This document shows, piece by piece, positions 7,844 through 17,374 of a stretch of 64,000 bases of DNA (position 1 is its first letter; the number at the start of each line of letters is the position of its first letter). Both the position numbers and the translations under genes were made by a program. Location: the NCBI GenBank assembly GCA_022828125.1, contig JAJEJD010000006.1, positions 1-64,000 on the forward strand, read 5' to 3'. The notes below the pieces were generated by a model. The model had not been told where the DNA came from and made no database searches. It saw only the letters and a list, made by a program, of their open reading frames with translations. Origin of the DNA: a bacterium. GTDB lineage: Bacteria; UBA8248.

Positions 7844-10050
7844 ATAAACGAAACGGCAGCAATCTTCATATTGAGACCGAACTCAGTCGAGATTTGGGGC
7901 TCGCGTCCGCACTTTCGATTGGCGTCGGTACAATGATAGCGGCAGGTATTTTTACTTTATCCGGCTTGGCTGTAAGGGATGTCGGCTCATCAGCCGTCAT
8001 CGCTTTTCTTTTAGCCGCGCTTGTCGCCGGGTTCACTGCGCTCACCTATTGCGAATTCTCATCTCTTTATCCGGAATCCGGAGAAGGGTATCTCTATGCG
8101 AGAAGAACATTTCCACCGCCACTCGCTTATCTTGTTGGGTGGACATTGGTGCTTGGTTACACTTCTTCATGCGCTTTCTATATCAGCAGCCTTTCTTCCT
8201 ATTTCAACGAATTCGTCTGGCATTCTCCTTATGAGCAAATATCGGGAATCATAGGACTAGTCTGTCTCGTATTGCTTAACATCAAGGGAACAAAGGAATC
8301 GGCTCGGTTTCAAATCCTCATTACTGCCGGAAAGGTCATCCTTTTGGTTTGGTTTGTATTTGGCGGGCTAGGAAATGTGGACACAAAAGCCCTTGTCGAA
8401 AGAATGAGTATGGACATACCGAGGATTGGCGCGACTGCCGGTTTGGTTTTTATTACTTTTTTTGGTTTTTCGGCAATTGCCGCATCAGCTGGGGAAATCT
8501 CGAATCCCACCAAGACAATTCCTCGTTCGATATTTCTTTCCATGATGATCGTGACGATTCTATATACAATGGTCGTCTTTGTTATCATTGCCGCCAACCT
8601 TACGGAATATACGGAAGCGGCGATGGGTAATGCGGCGCGTCTATTCCTGGGTCCCATTGGTGGTATGGTGATAGTCGTAGGCGCGCTTTTCTCAATGATT
8701 TCTGCATCCAACGCATCGATATTAGCGGGTTCGAGAGTTGTTTTATCCATGGCGCAGCTAGGGCATTTGCCCTCTGGTATCGCGGCGATCAATTCACAGA
8801 CACGCACTCCCATAATTTCGCTTATTCTGGTGGGAGGAACAATTGTTGTCTTTGCGCAAAGTTTTCACTTGGAGAAGCTGGCGCACTTTGCAGATACAAT
8901 TCTTTTGCTGGCACTGATATTAGTGAATGCAGCGCTCATCTATCATCGAAAGAAATTTCCAAATCTCCCCAGGTCTTTTCGTGTCCCGTTCGTTCCGTTT
9001 TTGCCGCTACTTGGAATTGTCGCAAATGTGTATTTACTCACACTTATACTTCGGCATCCTGAGCCAGTTATCATGGCGGTCTTATGGCTTATTGTGGGAA
9101 TGCTTGGTTTTCTGGCCTGGAAAGGTTCTCAGGCAGAGGAGGAATACTTGCCGGGTGAACCATCCCGCGTAGCGCAAGTTAGCATGGAGGGGCAAGAGAG
9201 TAATTTTCGCGTGTTGGTTCCCATTGCAAACCCGACAAATGTGATTCCTCTAATTGATCTAGCCTCAGCGATTGCCATAGAAAATGACGGTGAATTAATC
9301 GTTATGCGGGTTGTATCTTTGCCGGAGCAGGCGCCAACGAGTCGCGAGAGTTCATATATTGAACGAGAAAGACGAATTTTGGAGCAGGCTCATATCCACG
9401 CCAATTCAAAGGGTGTCAAAATCAGTTCCCTGGTAAGGATCGGGCGTAACCCGGCGCGCGCTATTCTGGAAACGGCAAGAGAGCGTCATTGTGATCTGAT
9501 CGTGCTTGGCTGGAAAGGCTATACTTCTACCGCCAATCGTATTTTAGGTGAAATTGTGGATGATGTCGTAAAACTTGCACGGGCGGACATTATGCTGGTG
9601 AAACTTGTAAGTGAGATGAAATTCAAGAATATCCTTTTACCAACAACCGGAGGAATACATGCGCGCTTGGCAGAACGATATACGGCTCCTATTGCCAGCG
9701 CTTACAATGCTAGACTCGTTGTATCGACTATTATTTCTCCAGAGTCAGAAGGAACTCACAAACACTCCGTCGAACAAGCTTTGAGCGAGGCGGTAGGCAG
9801 GATCAACGATGAGAGTAGTGTTCATGTGGAGAGCCGAATCATCACGCATAAATCCGTTTCCGTAGGCATTATCCAAGCAGCAGAAGAATATGACGCCATT
9901 GCAATGGGTGCCGCCGGCGAGAGTTTCTATAAACAGATTCTATTTGGTTCTATTCCTGAAAACGTTGCGAAACACACGGACAAAACAGTTATTGTGTACA
10001 AACAATATTCGCCAGTGAAAGCATTGGTGGACCGGGTGATGGAAAACTAA
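7840..10050 (+). CDS. APC-family amino acid permease fused to two universal stress protein domains
   Basis: In this 736-residue membrane protein residues about 10-430 form a twelve-helix APC transporter, opening with LGLASALSIGVGTMIAAGIF and containing FFGFSAIAASAGEISNPTKTIP. Two cytoplasmic UspA-like domains follow: the first at about 460-610 (FRVLVPIANPTN ... DLIVLGWKG), the second at about 617-725 (FKNILLPTTGG ... AIAMGAAGES). Such fusions are known in bacteria and archaea, and the Usp domains are thought to sense ATP or stress and adjust transport. The ATG overlaps the hydrolase stop by four bases. The transported substrate is unknown. Confidence 0.9.
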   Translation: MNKRNGSNLHIETELSRDLGLASALSIGVGTMIAAGIFTLSGLAVRDVGSSAVIAFLLAALVAGFTALTYCEFSSLYPESGEGYLYARRTFPPPLAYLVGWTLVLGYTSSCAFYISSLSSYFNEFVWHSPYEQISGIIGLVCLVLLNIKGTKESARFQILITAGKVILLVWFVFGGLGNVDTKALVERMSMDIPRIGATAGLVFITFFGFSAIAASAGEISNPTKTIPRSIFLSMMIVTILYTMVVFVIIAANLTEYTEAAMGNAARLFLGPIGGMVIVVGALFSMISASNASILAGSRVVLSMAQLGHLPSGIAAINSQTRTPIISLILVGGTIVVFAQSFHLEKLAHFADTILLLALILVNAALIYHRKKFPNLPRSFRVPFVPFLPLLGIVANVYLLTLILRHPEPVIMAVLWLIVGMLGFLAWKGSQAEEEYLPGEPSRVAQVSMEGQESNFRVLVPIANPTNVIPLIDLASAIAIENDGELIVMRVVSLPEQAPTSRESSYIERERRILEQAHIHANSKGVKISSLVRIGRNPARAILETARERHCDLIVLGWKGYTSTANRILGEIVDDVVKLARADIMLVKLVSEMKFKNILLPTTGGIHARLAERYTAPIASAYNARLVVSTIISPESEGTHKHSVEQALSEAVGRINDESSVHVESRIITHKSVSVGIIQAAEEYDAIAMGAAGESFYKQILFGSIPENVAKHTDKTVIVYKQYSPVKALVDRVMEN

Positions 10051-10132
10051 CCCAATCACCTTGGTTATCAGAATGCAAACACGGGAGTGTTGTGAGCAGG
10101 AATAGGAAAATTTTGCCATTGAGGGAGTCCAT

Positions 10133-10852
10133 TTGTCTAAAATCATATCGAGTTCCATGGAAGCTGTTTCGGATATTCCCAATGGCGCATCGATACTTAT
10201 CGGTGGGTTTGGCATATGCGGAATGGCGCATAATTTATGTAAGGCACTTAGTAACCGAAAAGATGTCGGTGATTTCCATCTGGTGTCGAATGCAGGCGGA
10301 ATGGACGGTTGGGGTGTGGGCTTGATGTTTGAAAATCGACAGATTCGCTCCATTATCGCAAGCCGTGTGGGTCCGGCTTGTAAAGCTTATGAAGAACAAG
10401 CCTTGAAAAGGGAAATTGAAGTCGAGCTCTCCCCTCAAGGAACATTCACGGAGCGAATTCGAGCGGGCGGGGCAGGCATCGGTGGTTTCTTTACGCCAAC
10501 GGGAGCAGGCACCGTAGTAGCTGAAGGAAAAGAGACGAGAATTATTGGGGGGAAAGAATACATTTTTGAAGAGCCCATTCGAGCGGATTATGCTTTCATC
10601 AAGGCCTGGAAGGGAGACGAGCGTGGGAATCTGATATACAGGATGAGCGCGCAGAATTTTAATCCCATCATGGCCACTGCCGCCGAGGTGACTATCGCCG
10701 AAGTAGAAGAGATTGCTCCCGTCGGTGAAATTGCCCCAGAAAATGTGCATACGCCCGGGATTTTTGTGCAGCGCGTAGTTTTAGGTGAAGATATAGAAAA
10801 ACCTATCGAAATCATGACGAATCAGTCCCGAGAAGGCCTTGGGGGGAGATGA
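10133..10852 (+). CDS. CoA-transferase subunit A (3-oxoacid/3-oxoadipate type)
   Basis: This 239-residue class I CoA-transferase alpha subunit has the CoA-binding segment [13 protein letters not shown] near the N-terminus, then [27 protein letters not shown] and [23 protein letters not shown], as in the ScoA, AtoD and PcaI proteins. With the beta subunit it moves CoA between succinyl-CoA or acetyl-CoA and a 3-oxoacid. It starts with TTG (10133) and has GGGAG a short distance upstream. The beta subunit follows immediately. The specific acid cannot be assigned. Confidence 0.9.
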   Translation: MSKIISSSMEAVSDIPNGASILIGGFGICGMAHNLCKALSNRKDVGDFHLVSNAGGMDGWGVGLMFENRQIRSIIASRVGPACKAYEEQALKREIEVELSPQGTFTERIRAGGAGIGGFFTPTGAGTVVAEGKETRIIGGKEYIFEEPIRADYAFIKAWKGDERGNLIYRMSAQNFNPIMATAAEVTIAEVEEIAPVGEIAPENVHTPGIFVQRVVLGEDIEKPIEIMTNQSREGLGGR

Positions 10853-10853
10853 T

Positions 10854-11516
10854 TTGCCTTTGAGCAGACACGAAATTGCGAAGCGAGCAGCCATGGAAGT
10901 ACCTCGGGGGGGGTATGTCAATCTCGGGCTAGGCATACCTACCTTGGTGAGTAATTACATACCTGAGGAATATGGCGTCACCATACACTCGGAGAACGGT
11001 GTGTTGGGGGTAGGACCATTTCCATACGAAGGAGATGAAGATCCCGACCTGCTGAATGCCAGCAAAGAAACCGTGACGATTATGCCGGGAGGTTCGTGCT
11101 TTGATAGCGCCACTTCATTTTCTATGGTCAGAGGTGGGCATATAGACGTCACCATACTAGGCGCAATGGAAGTCGCTGGGAATGGTGACCTGGCGAATTG
11201 GGCAATCCCTGGCAAAATGATATCCGGCATGGGAGGTGCGATGGATCTCGTTGTGGGCGCCCGAAAAGTTATCCTCACAATGGAGCATGTTTCAAAACGA
11301 GGTGCGCCGAAAATTGTAAAGGCATGCTCTCTACCTTTAACCGGCAAAGGCGTAGTAGATGTCATCATTACTGATCTCGCGTTCATCACAGTGGAGACAG
11401 ACGGGCTCTTACTGCATGAACTCGCTCCTGGCGTGAGCGAAAGTGAAGTGCGGGATAAAACCGAGGCGCCTTTGAGGGTGGCTTCGGATTTGCGCGAGAT
11501 GTATGCGAATGCCTGA
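10854..11516 (+). CDS. CoA-transferase subunit B (3-oxoacid/3-oxoadipate type)
   Basis: This 220-residue class I CoA-transferase beta subunit carries the catalytic glutamate in HSENGVLG (Glu47), which forms the glutamyl-CoA thioester. It also has the family segments [26 protein letters not shown] and [22 protein letters not shown] chose TTG at 10854 because the strong ribosome binding site GGGGGGAG (10841-10848) ends five bases before it; an in-frame TTG at 10839 is the alternative. It begins one base after the alpha subunit stop and the two form the functional enzyme. Neighbours suggest carboxylate catabolism. Confidence 0.9.
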   Translation: MPLSRHEIAKRAAMEVPRGGYVNLGLGIPTLVSNYIPEEYGVTIHSENGVLGVGPFPYEGDEDPDLLNASKETVTIMPGGSCFDSATSFSMVRGGHIDVTILGAMEVAGNGDLANWAIPGKMISGMGGAMDLVVGARKVILTMEHVSKRGAPKIVKACSLPLTGKGVVDVIITDLAFITVETDGLLLHELAPGVSESEVRDKTEAPLRVASDLREMYANA

Positions 11517-11525
11517 GTTACGATA

Positions 11526-12449
11526 ATGATTGATCTTGAAAAATATACTCAAGAATACTGGGGGTTGATGCGCCAACATGCCTATCGACTCACAGGTAGC
11601 ATTTTGGATGCGGATGATATCGTCCAAGATACCATGTTGCGGGCGATTGAGATGGGTCCGGCCCTCAATAATATCGAAGATCATCCTGAGTGGTTGTATA
11701 CGGCGTGTACGGAAGCGGCACTTTCTCGATTGCGAGAGAAGAAACCATTGGAGTTAAATGAGTTTGACTTCCCTGATTTGATACAAACGGCAGGTTCAAG
11801 CGCGAACGGCGTAACCAGAGCGATTGAGGCGGGTGCTGTATGGCCAAGCGTAGCCCTCGAGTTTTTGTTTCCCCTTCAATACATGACGCCCGAGCAGCGT
11901 GCTGTTGCTGTGCTCAGGGACGGGGTCGAGGATGGTGACCGGATTGCGGCATCCGCAATGGGAGTAAAGATTCAGGAAGTTTTCAAAATTGTCGACAATG
12001 CGGATAAAAAACGAGCGCAAATTCAAAAGCACTGGGGGAAGAATCTTTTCTCCGAATCCACCGACGAACAAGAAAAAGCAGCGCGCGTATTCGAGCGATT
12101 CGTAGAAGCGCTTGGCTTTCGCGACAAGGTATTGTTGCAAGGACTCATGTCGCCGGGTGTAGAGCTTATCGTCCGAGACGAGCGAAGAACGGGTGATGAT
12201 TTTGTGGCCGTGGCCTGTGTGGAGCTTCTCGGCCAAATGGGAGAAAAACTGACATTCAGCCCTGTTTGGCTCAACGGTTGCCGGGGTGTGCTTATCTGGA
12301 CTTGGCGCACCATGAGAAACGAATGGCTGCGGTGTGGCGCCATAATGGTTCTAAATGATGATATAAGTGTAAAAGCAATGAAGTGGTATTTGGATGGTCA
12401 TCTTCTGCGTGCAATTCAGACCGAAGTTCCTCAAACTTCTTCAAAGTGA
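11526..12449 (+). CDS. ECF-like RNA polymerase sigma factor with C-terminal extension
   Basis: In this 307-residue protein the N-terminal part resembles ECF sigma region 2 (LMRQHAYRLTGSILDADDIVQDTMLRAIE). A divergent region 4 follows around residues 110-170 (LQYMTPEQRAVAVLRDGVED ... ASAMGVKIQEVFKIV). The last 130 residues look like the NTF2/SnoaL-like regulatory domain of SigJ/ECF41-type factors (FVEALGFRDKVLLQGLMSPGVELIVRDERR). Such factors are often controlled by their own C-terminal domain rather than an anti-sigma factor, and none is visible here. It starts nine bases after the CoA-transferase stop, so it may be co-transcribed with it. Confidence 0.75.
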   Translation: MIDLEKYTQEYWGLMRQHAYRLTGSILDADDIVQDTMLRAIEMGPALNNIEDHPEWLYTACTEAALSRLREKKPLELNEFDFPDLIQTAGSSANGVTRAIEAGAVWPSVALEFLFPLQYMTPEQRAVAVLRDGVEDGDRIAASAMGVKIQEVFKIVDNADKKRAQIQKHWGKNLFSESTDEQEKAARVFERFVEALGFRDKVLLQGLMSPGVELIVRDERRTGDDFVAVACVELLGQMGEKLTFSPVWLNGCRGVLIWTWRTMRNEWLRCGAIMVLNDDISVKAMKWYLDGHLLRAIQTEVPQTSSK

Positions 12450-12551
12450 ACGTCGGAACAATCGAGAGTTTCGAGTCCACAGACAACAAAAATGTCTGGG
12501 CAACCGAAGATGTTCATCTTTGTTGTTTCTGTAAGAAGTATATCGCATTTT

Positions 12552-14804
12552 CTATATTCCGCTCTTCTTTCTGAGTGCTTCGCAAATGTGATGCGGGCCT
12601 ACAGGGATCTCGAAAAATCGAGTCCCCACCGCATCGGCGATGGCGTTCATGATAGCCGCGGGGGCGGCGAGTATGGGTGGTTCGCCGACGCCTCTCATGC
12701 CAAAAGGCGTATCATCTGTCTTGTTCTCAACCATTATGGTTTTCAACTCGGGAACGTCCAGACTGGTGGGCAAAAGATATTCGTGGAGGGTTCCTCCATA
12801 GATATTGCCGACCTCGTCTCGAGGCTGTTCTTCCATAAGCGCCAAACCGATTCCCTGAAGCATTCCGCCTTCCATTTGACCGACAACTGAAATTGGGTTC
12901 ATGGCAAAGCCCACATCCTGTGAGCAAACCAGCCTCAGTACTTTCACTTCACCAGAATTCGAATTGACAGCCACTTCCGCGATTTGCGCCGCGTAAATGG
13001 GGCAAAAAGTCGGTGCCTGTGTTTCCCCTTGGCCCATAATGTAGCCTGCAATCCCTGGCGCCGCTTTTGCTGCTTCACTTAATGAAATGGATCGCTCGGG
13101 TGTGGATTGCGAAAAAATACGCCCTCCTTCGATTTTCAAATCGTCCGGGTCGGCTTCGAGTTTTTCGGCGGCAACAATTCGAATTTTTTCTTTCAGATCG
13201 TCTACGGCTACGATAACGGCGGCGCCCATCGAGCGGGTCAGCATGCTGCCCGCCGCGTGGATGGATTCCGGCGCGGTGTCTGTATCGCCGCTGTCAAAAG
13301 AGACTTGTTCAAAACCGATATCCATCATTTCCGCTGCGATCTGGCACATTGAGGTTGTTGCGCCCGTAAGATTTACAGCGCCGCTGATGAGTTGAACGCT
13401 GCCGTCTGCGTTTAAGCGCGCCGTGCACGCGGAAGCTCCGCCACTACCGCGCCAAAAACTAACGGCAAGACCTCGACCGAACTTCCAGTCAGGACCTTCC
13501 AAATCCACATTCGTTTCAATGGCCTCGCCCCAGTTTCCTTCTTTTGCGGTGCTTTCCAAAACTTTGAGCATCCCGTCGTCTTTTTGCGTGCCGAATAATC
13601 CGGTGTCGCCTTTTCGAATGGCATTTTTTCGCCTGATGTCAAGAGGGTCGATGCCCAATTCGCGTGCGATGATGTCGAGATGCACCTCTGTTGCGAAGAA
13701 GCACTGGGGCCCACATGGTCCTCTGACCGAGCCGCATATGGGCCCGTTGGTGTAGACGCTCGCCATTGTCACCGAACAATCAGGGATGTTGTAGCAACTG
13801 GTGAACATCGGAATGCGGGAGCTCGCCTGTGTCGGAGCGCTGGGACCATATGCGCCATGGTCGACGATGACATCTGTTTCGCGAGCTAGAATTTTGCCGT
13901 CAGAAGTTACACCGGTTTTTAAGTGTATTCGTAACCCTTGCCTGGGACTGACGCTATTATGATCGTCTTCACGCGTCATCTCGTGGCGCACAGCGCGTCT
14001 GCTCTTAAGGGCCAGTAATGCAATAATGTGTTCTACAAACGAATGAATCTTTCCTCCAAATCCACCGCCGATTTCTGTGGGGATGACTTTCACTTTCGTC
14101 AGCGGAATCTCCAAAGCCGCTGCGACTTGTTCGCGGATGACGAAGGGTGCTTGCGTCGTTGTCCAGATGGTGATTTTTCCGTCGGCCCCCGGTTCCACCA
14201 CGCAGGCATGAGGTTCGATATATCCAGAGTGCGCGTATGGGGTTTGGAATGTGTGCTCGAATATGTGATCTGCCTTTTCCATAGCGGCACCTACATCGCC
14301 CATGGCCATTTCATATCGACCGATTACGTTCCCTTCTCCATTGGGTCCTAGACCTACTTTTTCCCAATCTTCATGAACGAGTGGACTCTTGCCGTCACGT
14401 GCTTCTAAAAGATCGACCACAGGTTCAAGGGCTTCGTAATTCACCTGGATGGAGTCCAGCGCTGCCTGAGCAGCGTCCATTGATTCCGCTGCAACTGCTG
14501 CAACAGGGTCTCCGATATATCGGACATAATCGTCACGAGCCAGCCAGCACATGTCTTTGATTTCGAGACCGAAACGGTGTGGGGGACAATCATTGCCCGT
14601 CAATACGCTCTGTACACCCGGTATTTTTGTTGCTCCTTCCGTGTTTATAGAAACGATACGAGCATATGGGAGTGGGCTTCTGAGGATTAAACCAACAAGG
14701 GGCTGCGCAGCAGGGACGTCTGCTGCGAATTTAGCCGTGCCAACTGCTTTATCCGGTAGATCGTATCTGGGGATATTTTTCCCGGCTACCTTGAATTCAT
14801 TCAT
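12552..14804 (-). CDS. xanthine dehydrogenase family molybdopterin-binding (large) subunit
   Basis: This 750-residue large subunit of a molybdenum hydroxylase has the N-terminal aldehyde oxidase a/b hammerhead domain (about 15-125), the molybdopterin contact GGGFGGK (246-252) and the catalytic glutamate region RGVGEPP (Glu708). Enzymes of this family hydroxylate purines, aldehydes, CO or aromatic acids. The FeS and FAD subunits that normally accompany it are missing from both sides, so they must be encoded elsewhere or this subunit works with others. GAGGG precedes the start. It lies convergent to the sigma-factor gene and divergent from aroE. Confidence 0.88.
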   Translation of the reverse strand: MNEFKVAGKNIPRYDLPDKAVGTAKFAADVPAAQPLVGLILRSPLPYARIVSINTEGATKIPGVQSVLTGNDCPPHRFGLEIKDMCWLARDDYVRYIGDPVAAVAAESMDAAQAALDSIQVNYEALEPVVDLLEARDGKSPLVHEDWEKVGLGPNGEGNVIGRYEMAMGDVGAAMEKADHIFEHTFQTPYAHSGYIEPHACVVEPGADGKITIWTTTQAPFVIREQVAAALEIPLTKVKVIPTEIGGGFGGKIHSFVEHIIALLALKSRRAVRHEMTREDDHNSVSPRQGLRIHLKTGVTSDGKILARETDVIVDHGAYGPSAPTQASSRIPMFTSCYNIPDCSVTMASVYTNGPICGSVRGPCGPQCFFATEVHLDIIARELGIDPLDIRRKNAIRKGDTGLFGTQKDDGMLKVLESTAKEGNWGEAIETNVDLEGPDWKFGRGLAVSFWRGSGGASACTARLNADGSVQLISGAVNLTGATTSMCQIAAEMMDIGFEQVSFDSGDTDTAPESIHAAGSMLTRSMGAAVIVAVDDLKEKIRIVAAEKLEADPDDLKIEGGRIFSQSTPERSISLSEAAKAAPGIAGYIMGQGETQAPTFCPIYAAQIAEVAVNSNSGEVKVLRLVCSQDVGFAMNPISVVGQMEGGMLQGIGLALMEEQPRDEVGNIYGGTLHEYLLPTSLDVPELKTIMVENKTDDTPFGMRGVGEPPILAAPAAIMNAIADAVGTRFFEIPVGPHHICEALRKKSGI

Positions 14805-15009
14805 AAGGCCCTCAAATATGTGGTGTATCTGAATGCATGGCCCTTGGTGCGATGTTGAACTTTATAAGTTTCGAGCCCCTGAAGAGATGTGGTGTTCTCT
14901 CGATTGCGAATGGGCTCCGAAAACTCTAGTCTATGTATATATTGTAATAGCAACAAGTTCTTCACAAATACGGCATAAAACGATGGAATGATTTTTAAGG
15001 AGAACATTC

Positions 15010-15888
15010 ATGCCAAATCCGATACCACTGGGTGTATTTGGATTCCCGGCAGGCCATATTTTATCACCTGTTCTGCATAATAAAGCGGCTGAAGAGTTGG
15101 GTTTGGACTATCATTATCTTGCCTATGAAGTGCACCCGGATTATTTGGAAGAAGCTGTGCGGGGAGCCCGGGCGATGGGGTTTCGTGGACTCACAATCAC
15201 GATTCCGCACAAGGTGGCTGTTGTTAAATTCATGGATGAACTGAGTGAGGATGCCCGGTTGATGGGCGCTGTCAACACGATAATTTTTGAAGAAGACGGA
15301 CGCCTTATCGGCCATAATACGGATGGTATCGGTTGGCTCCGGTTTTTAGAGGAAACGACCGGAGAACATCCCAGAGAAAAGAAATGTCTTGTTTTGGGTG
15401 CGGGAGGAGCCGCGAGAGCTATTGCCGTCAAGATAGCCCAGTGCGGAGCGGCTCACCTTGAAATTAGAAACCGGACATATGAAAAAGCTATGGAGTTGGC
15501 ACACTTTGTGGAAAAGAGCGTTCCTTCTTCGAAAGTGAAAGGTGGTGGCTTGGATGATCTGTATTCGGCGGCTGATGGTTGTGAGATCATCGTGAATACT
15601 ACAAGCCTCGGGATGTGGGGAAACGCTGAACGTATGGCGACCCCCCCGATTCCCGAAGATGCTATACCTAACGGTTGTATCTGTTCGGATGCGGTCTATA
15701 TTCCTCCTGATACGGAATTTCTGAAAGCAGCCAGACGGGCTGGCGCTCAAATTGTTCATGGAACGGGTTGGTTGGTATATCAAGCAGCGGCTGCATGGAA
15801 AATGTGGACGGGAGTGGATATGCCTACGGATATAGTGATGGAAGTTTTACACGAAGCATTAGAATTGCGCCTCGGTATTGAGGGTTAA
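15010..15888 (+). CDS. aroE: shikimate dehydrogenase
   Basis: This 292-residue AroE-family protein has the substrate loop GHILSPVLHN, the catalytic lysine in ITIPHK (Lys68), the aspartate in HNTDG (Asp105) and the NADP-binding loop GAGGAARAI (from 130). It reduces 3-dehydroshikimate in aromatic amino acid synthesis; quinate/shikimate dehydrogenases used in catabolism look alike. Because the neighbours are CoA-transferase and molybdenum-hydroxylase genes, a catabolic role is possible but unproven. AAGGAG eight bases upstream supports the ATG. Its end overlaps the convergent small gene by four bases. Confidence 0.85.
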   Translation: MPNPIPLGVFGFPAGHILSPVLHNKAAEELGLDYHYLAYEVHPDYLEEAVRGARAMGFRGLTITIPHKVAVVKFMDELSEDARLMGAVNTIIFEEDGRLIGHNTDGIGWLRFLEETTGEHPREKKCLVLGAGGAARAIAVKIAQCGAAHLEIRNRTYEKAMELAHFVEKSVPSSKVKGGGLDDLYSAADGCEIIVNTTSLGMWGNAERMATPPIPEDAIPNGCICSDAVYIPPDTEFLKAARRAGAQIVHGTGWLVYQAAAAWKMWTGVDMPTDIVMEVLHEALELRLGIEG

Positions 15889-16157
15889 CTATCGAATGTT
15901 TTTCGTTTTTTTACACGCTCCTCACATGGGGTTGTCGTATCATTGCCCAGCCATAAATCCCATGCGCCATGATGACCGACGTCCACTCCTTCTTTTTGGG
16001 CTTTTTTTTGCAGCGCGATTTGTAATTCGTCCATAAACTCACTATCCATGAGTTCAAGGTGCTCCCCGATGTGGCGATGCAGTATCCTGTAAACTAGCTT
16101 CATGTCATCTATAGATGTCTTGAATGAAAATGAATCGCCTTGTTGTGAGAAAGTCAT
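15885..16157 (-). CDS. small hypothetical protein (90 aa)
   Basis: This is a soluble-looking 90-residue protein: a beta-like start (MTFSQQGDSFSFKTS), a helical middle (DDMKLVYRILHRHIGEHLELMDSEFMDELQIALQKK) and a short tail ending KKRKTFDS. I do not recognise a family. The ATG at 16157 is preferred to the one at 16196 because GGAAAG sits four bases before it. It overlaps the 3' end of aroE on the opposite strand and lies downstream of mreB on the same strand, 176 bases beyond the mreB stop, with a G/C-rich hairpin region between. Confidence 0.5.
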   Translation of the reverse strand: MTFSQQGDSFSFKTSIDDMKLVYRILHRHIGEHLELMDSEFMDELQIALQKKAQKEGVDVGHHGAWDLWLGNDTTTPCEERVKKRKTFDS

Positions 16158-16333
16158 TTTACTTTCCAATTGAAATAAAGGATTCGGAAAAATCATGGAT
16201 AAATATTTTCTGATTCTACCGGATTATTTTTGACAGTGAAATCTCTGCCCAGACATTCTATGAAGATGGGGCCGGGAGCCCGGTGTTGCGTATGGGGCCG
16301 GGCCCCCGGTAGGGGGGGTGGTGCTCGTGAAAG

Positions 16334-17374
16334 TCAATTCAGACAGACTTGCTTGAAGTCTTTTAAATGGTCCAGAACGTGTCCAGTTCCACGGACGACA
16401 GTGGTTAGTGGGTCTTTTACTCTGTATATGGGGAGACCTGTCTCATCATGAAGCCTGGTACCGAGTCCTTTCAAGAGTGAACCGCCGCCTGCTAAAACGA
16501 TTCCTCGGCGGTAAATGTCTGCAGCAAGCTCAGGGCTTGTTTTGGCCAGCGCTTTTCGAATGGATTCAACGATGGCTTTCACGGGACCGTCAAGAGCCTC
16601 GCGCACCGACTCATCGGATAGCTTGATCGTGCGGGGTATGCCGGTAGAGACATCAGCGCCTGAAATTTCCATTTCAAGCGGCTCTGGGAGTGGGGCTGCT
16701 GCTCCAATCTCCATCTTGACACGTTCAGCCTCGAATGAGCCGATCGATAAGCCGTGGTGTCTTTTGATGTGGCGTTGTATGCACTCGTCCATCGCATCTC
16801 CCGCCATGCGCAGAGATTCTGAATATGCAACGGCGTATTGGGAGATGACGGCCATTTCGGTTGTTCCTCCTCCAATATCAACAATCATAGAGCCGGCGAT
16901 TTCGTGAATTGGCAGTTTGCTTCCAATGGCCGCCGCCATGGGTTCTTCTATTAGATGGACTTTGCCGGCCCCACATTGAGTGGCGGAATCAATCACGGCT
17001 TTCATTTCCACACTGGTGATCCCTGAGGGAACACAGACCATCATTGTAGGTCGGCTGAAAGACCGTTTGGGTACAATTGCTCTAACAAAATGGCGTATCA
17101 TGGCTTTGGTTACGTCAAAATCGGCGATTACCCCATCTTTCATGGGGCGAATTGTCCGAATGGAATCTGGGGGGGTACGGCCGTACATTTCCTTGGCTTT
17201 TTTGCCTACTGCGAGAACGGCTCCTCCATTTTTCGAGTTCAAGGCGACAACAGAGGGTTCATCAAGAACAATTCCGGCATTTTTTGTGTAAACCAAGGTG
17301 TTCGCTGTCCCTAAATCCATTGCGATATTGGGCCCCATCCAAGATCTAAGGCGCTTTAATAAATGCAATTTCAT
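16334..17374 (-). CDS. mreB: MreB-family actin-like cell shape protein
   Basis: This 346-residue actin-fold protein has the phosphate-1 loop IAMDLGTANTLVY near residues 17-29, VCVPSG, the phosphate-2 loop IVDIGGGTTEMAVIS and the adenosine-binding GGGSLLKGL, all typical of MreB. An N-terminal amphipathic stretch (MKLHLLKRLRSW) could anchor it to the membrane. GGGGGAG seven bases upstream supports ATG 17374. The usual mreC, mreD and penicillin-binding-protein genes do not follow. Instead its start overlaps the stop of a GAF-domain gene as ATGA, so the two are probably one translation unit. It may be a second, specialised MreB. Confidence 0.9.
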   Translation of the reverse strand: MKLHLLKRLRSWMGPNIAMDLGTANTLVYTKNAGIVLDEPSVVALNSKNGGAVLAVGKKAKEMYGRTPPDSIRTIRPMKDGVIADFDVTKAMIRHFVRAIVPKRSFSRPTMMVCVPSGITSVEMKAVIDSATQCGAGKVHLIEEPMAAAIGSKLPIHEIAGSMIVDIGGGTTEMAVISQYAVAYSESLRMAGDAMDECIQRHIKRHHGLSIGSFEAERVKMEIGAAAPLPEPLEMEISGADVSTGIPRTIKLSDESVREALDGPVKAIVESIRKALAKTSPELAADIYRRGIVLAGGGSLLKGLGTRLHDETGLPIYRVKDPLTTVVRGTGHVLDHLKDFKQVCLN

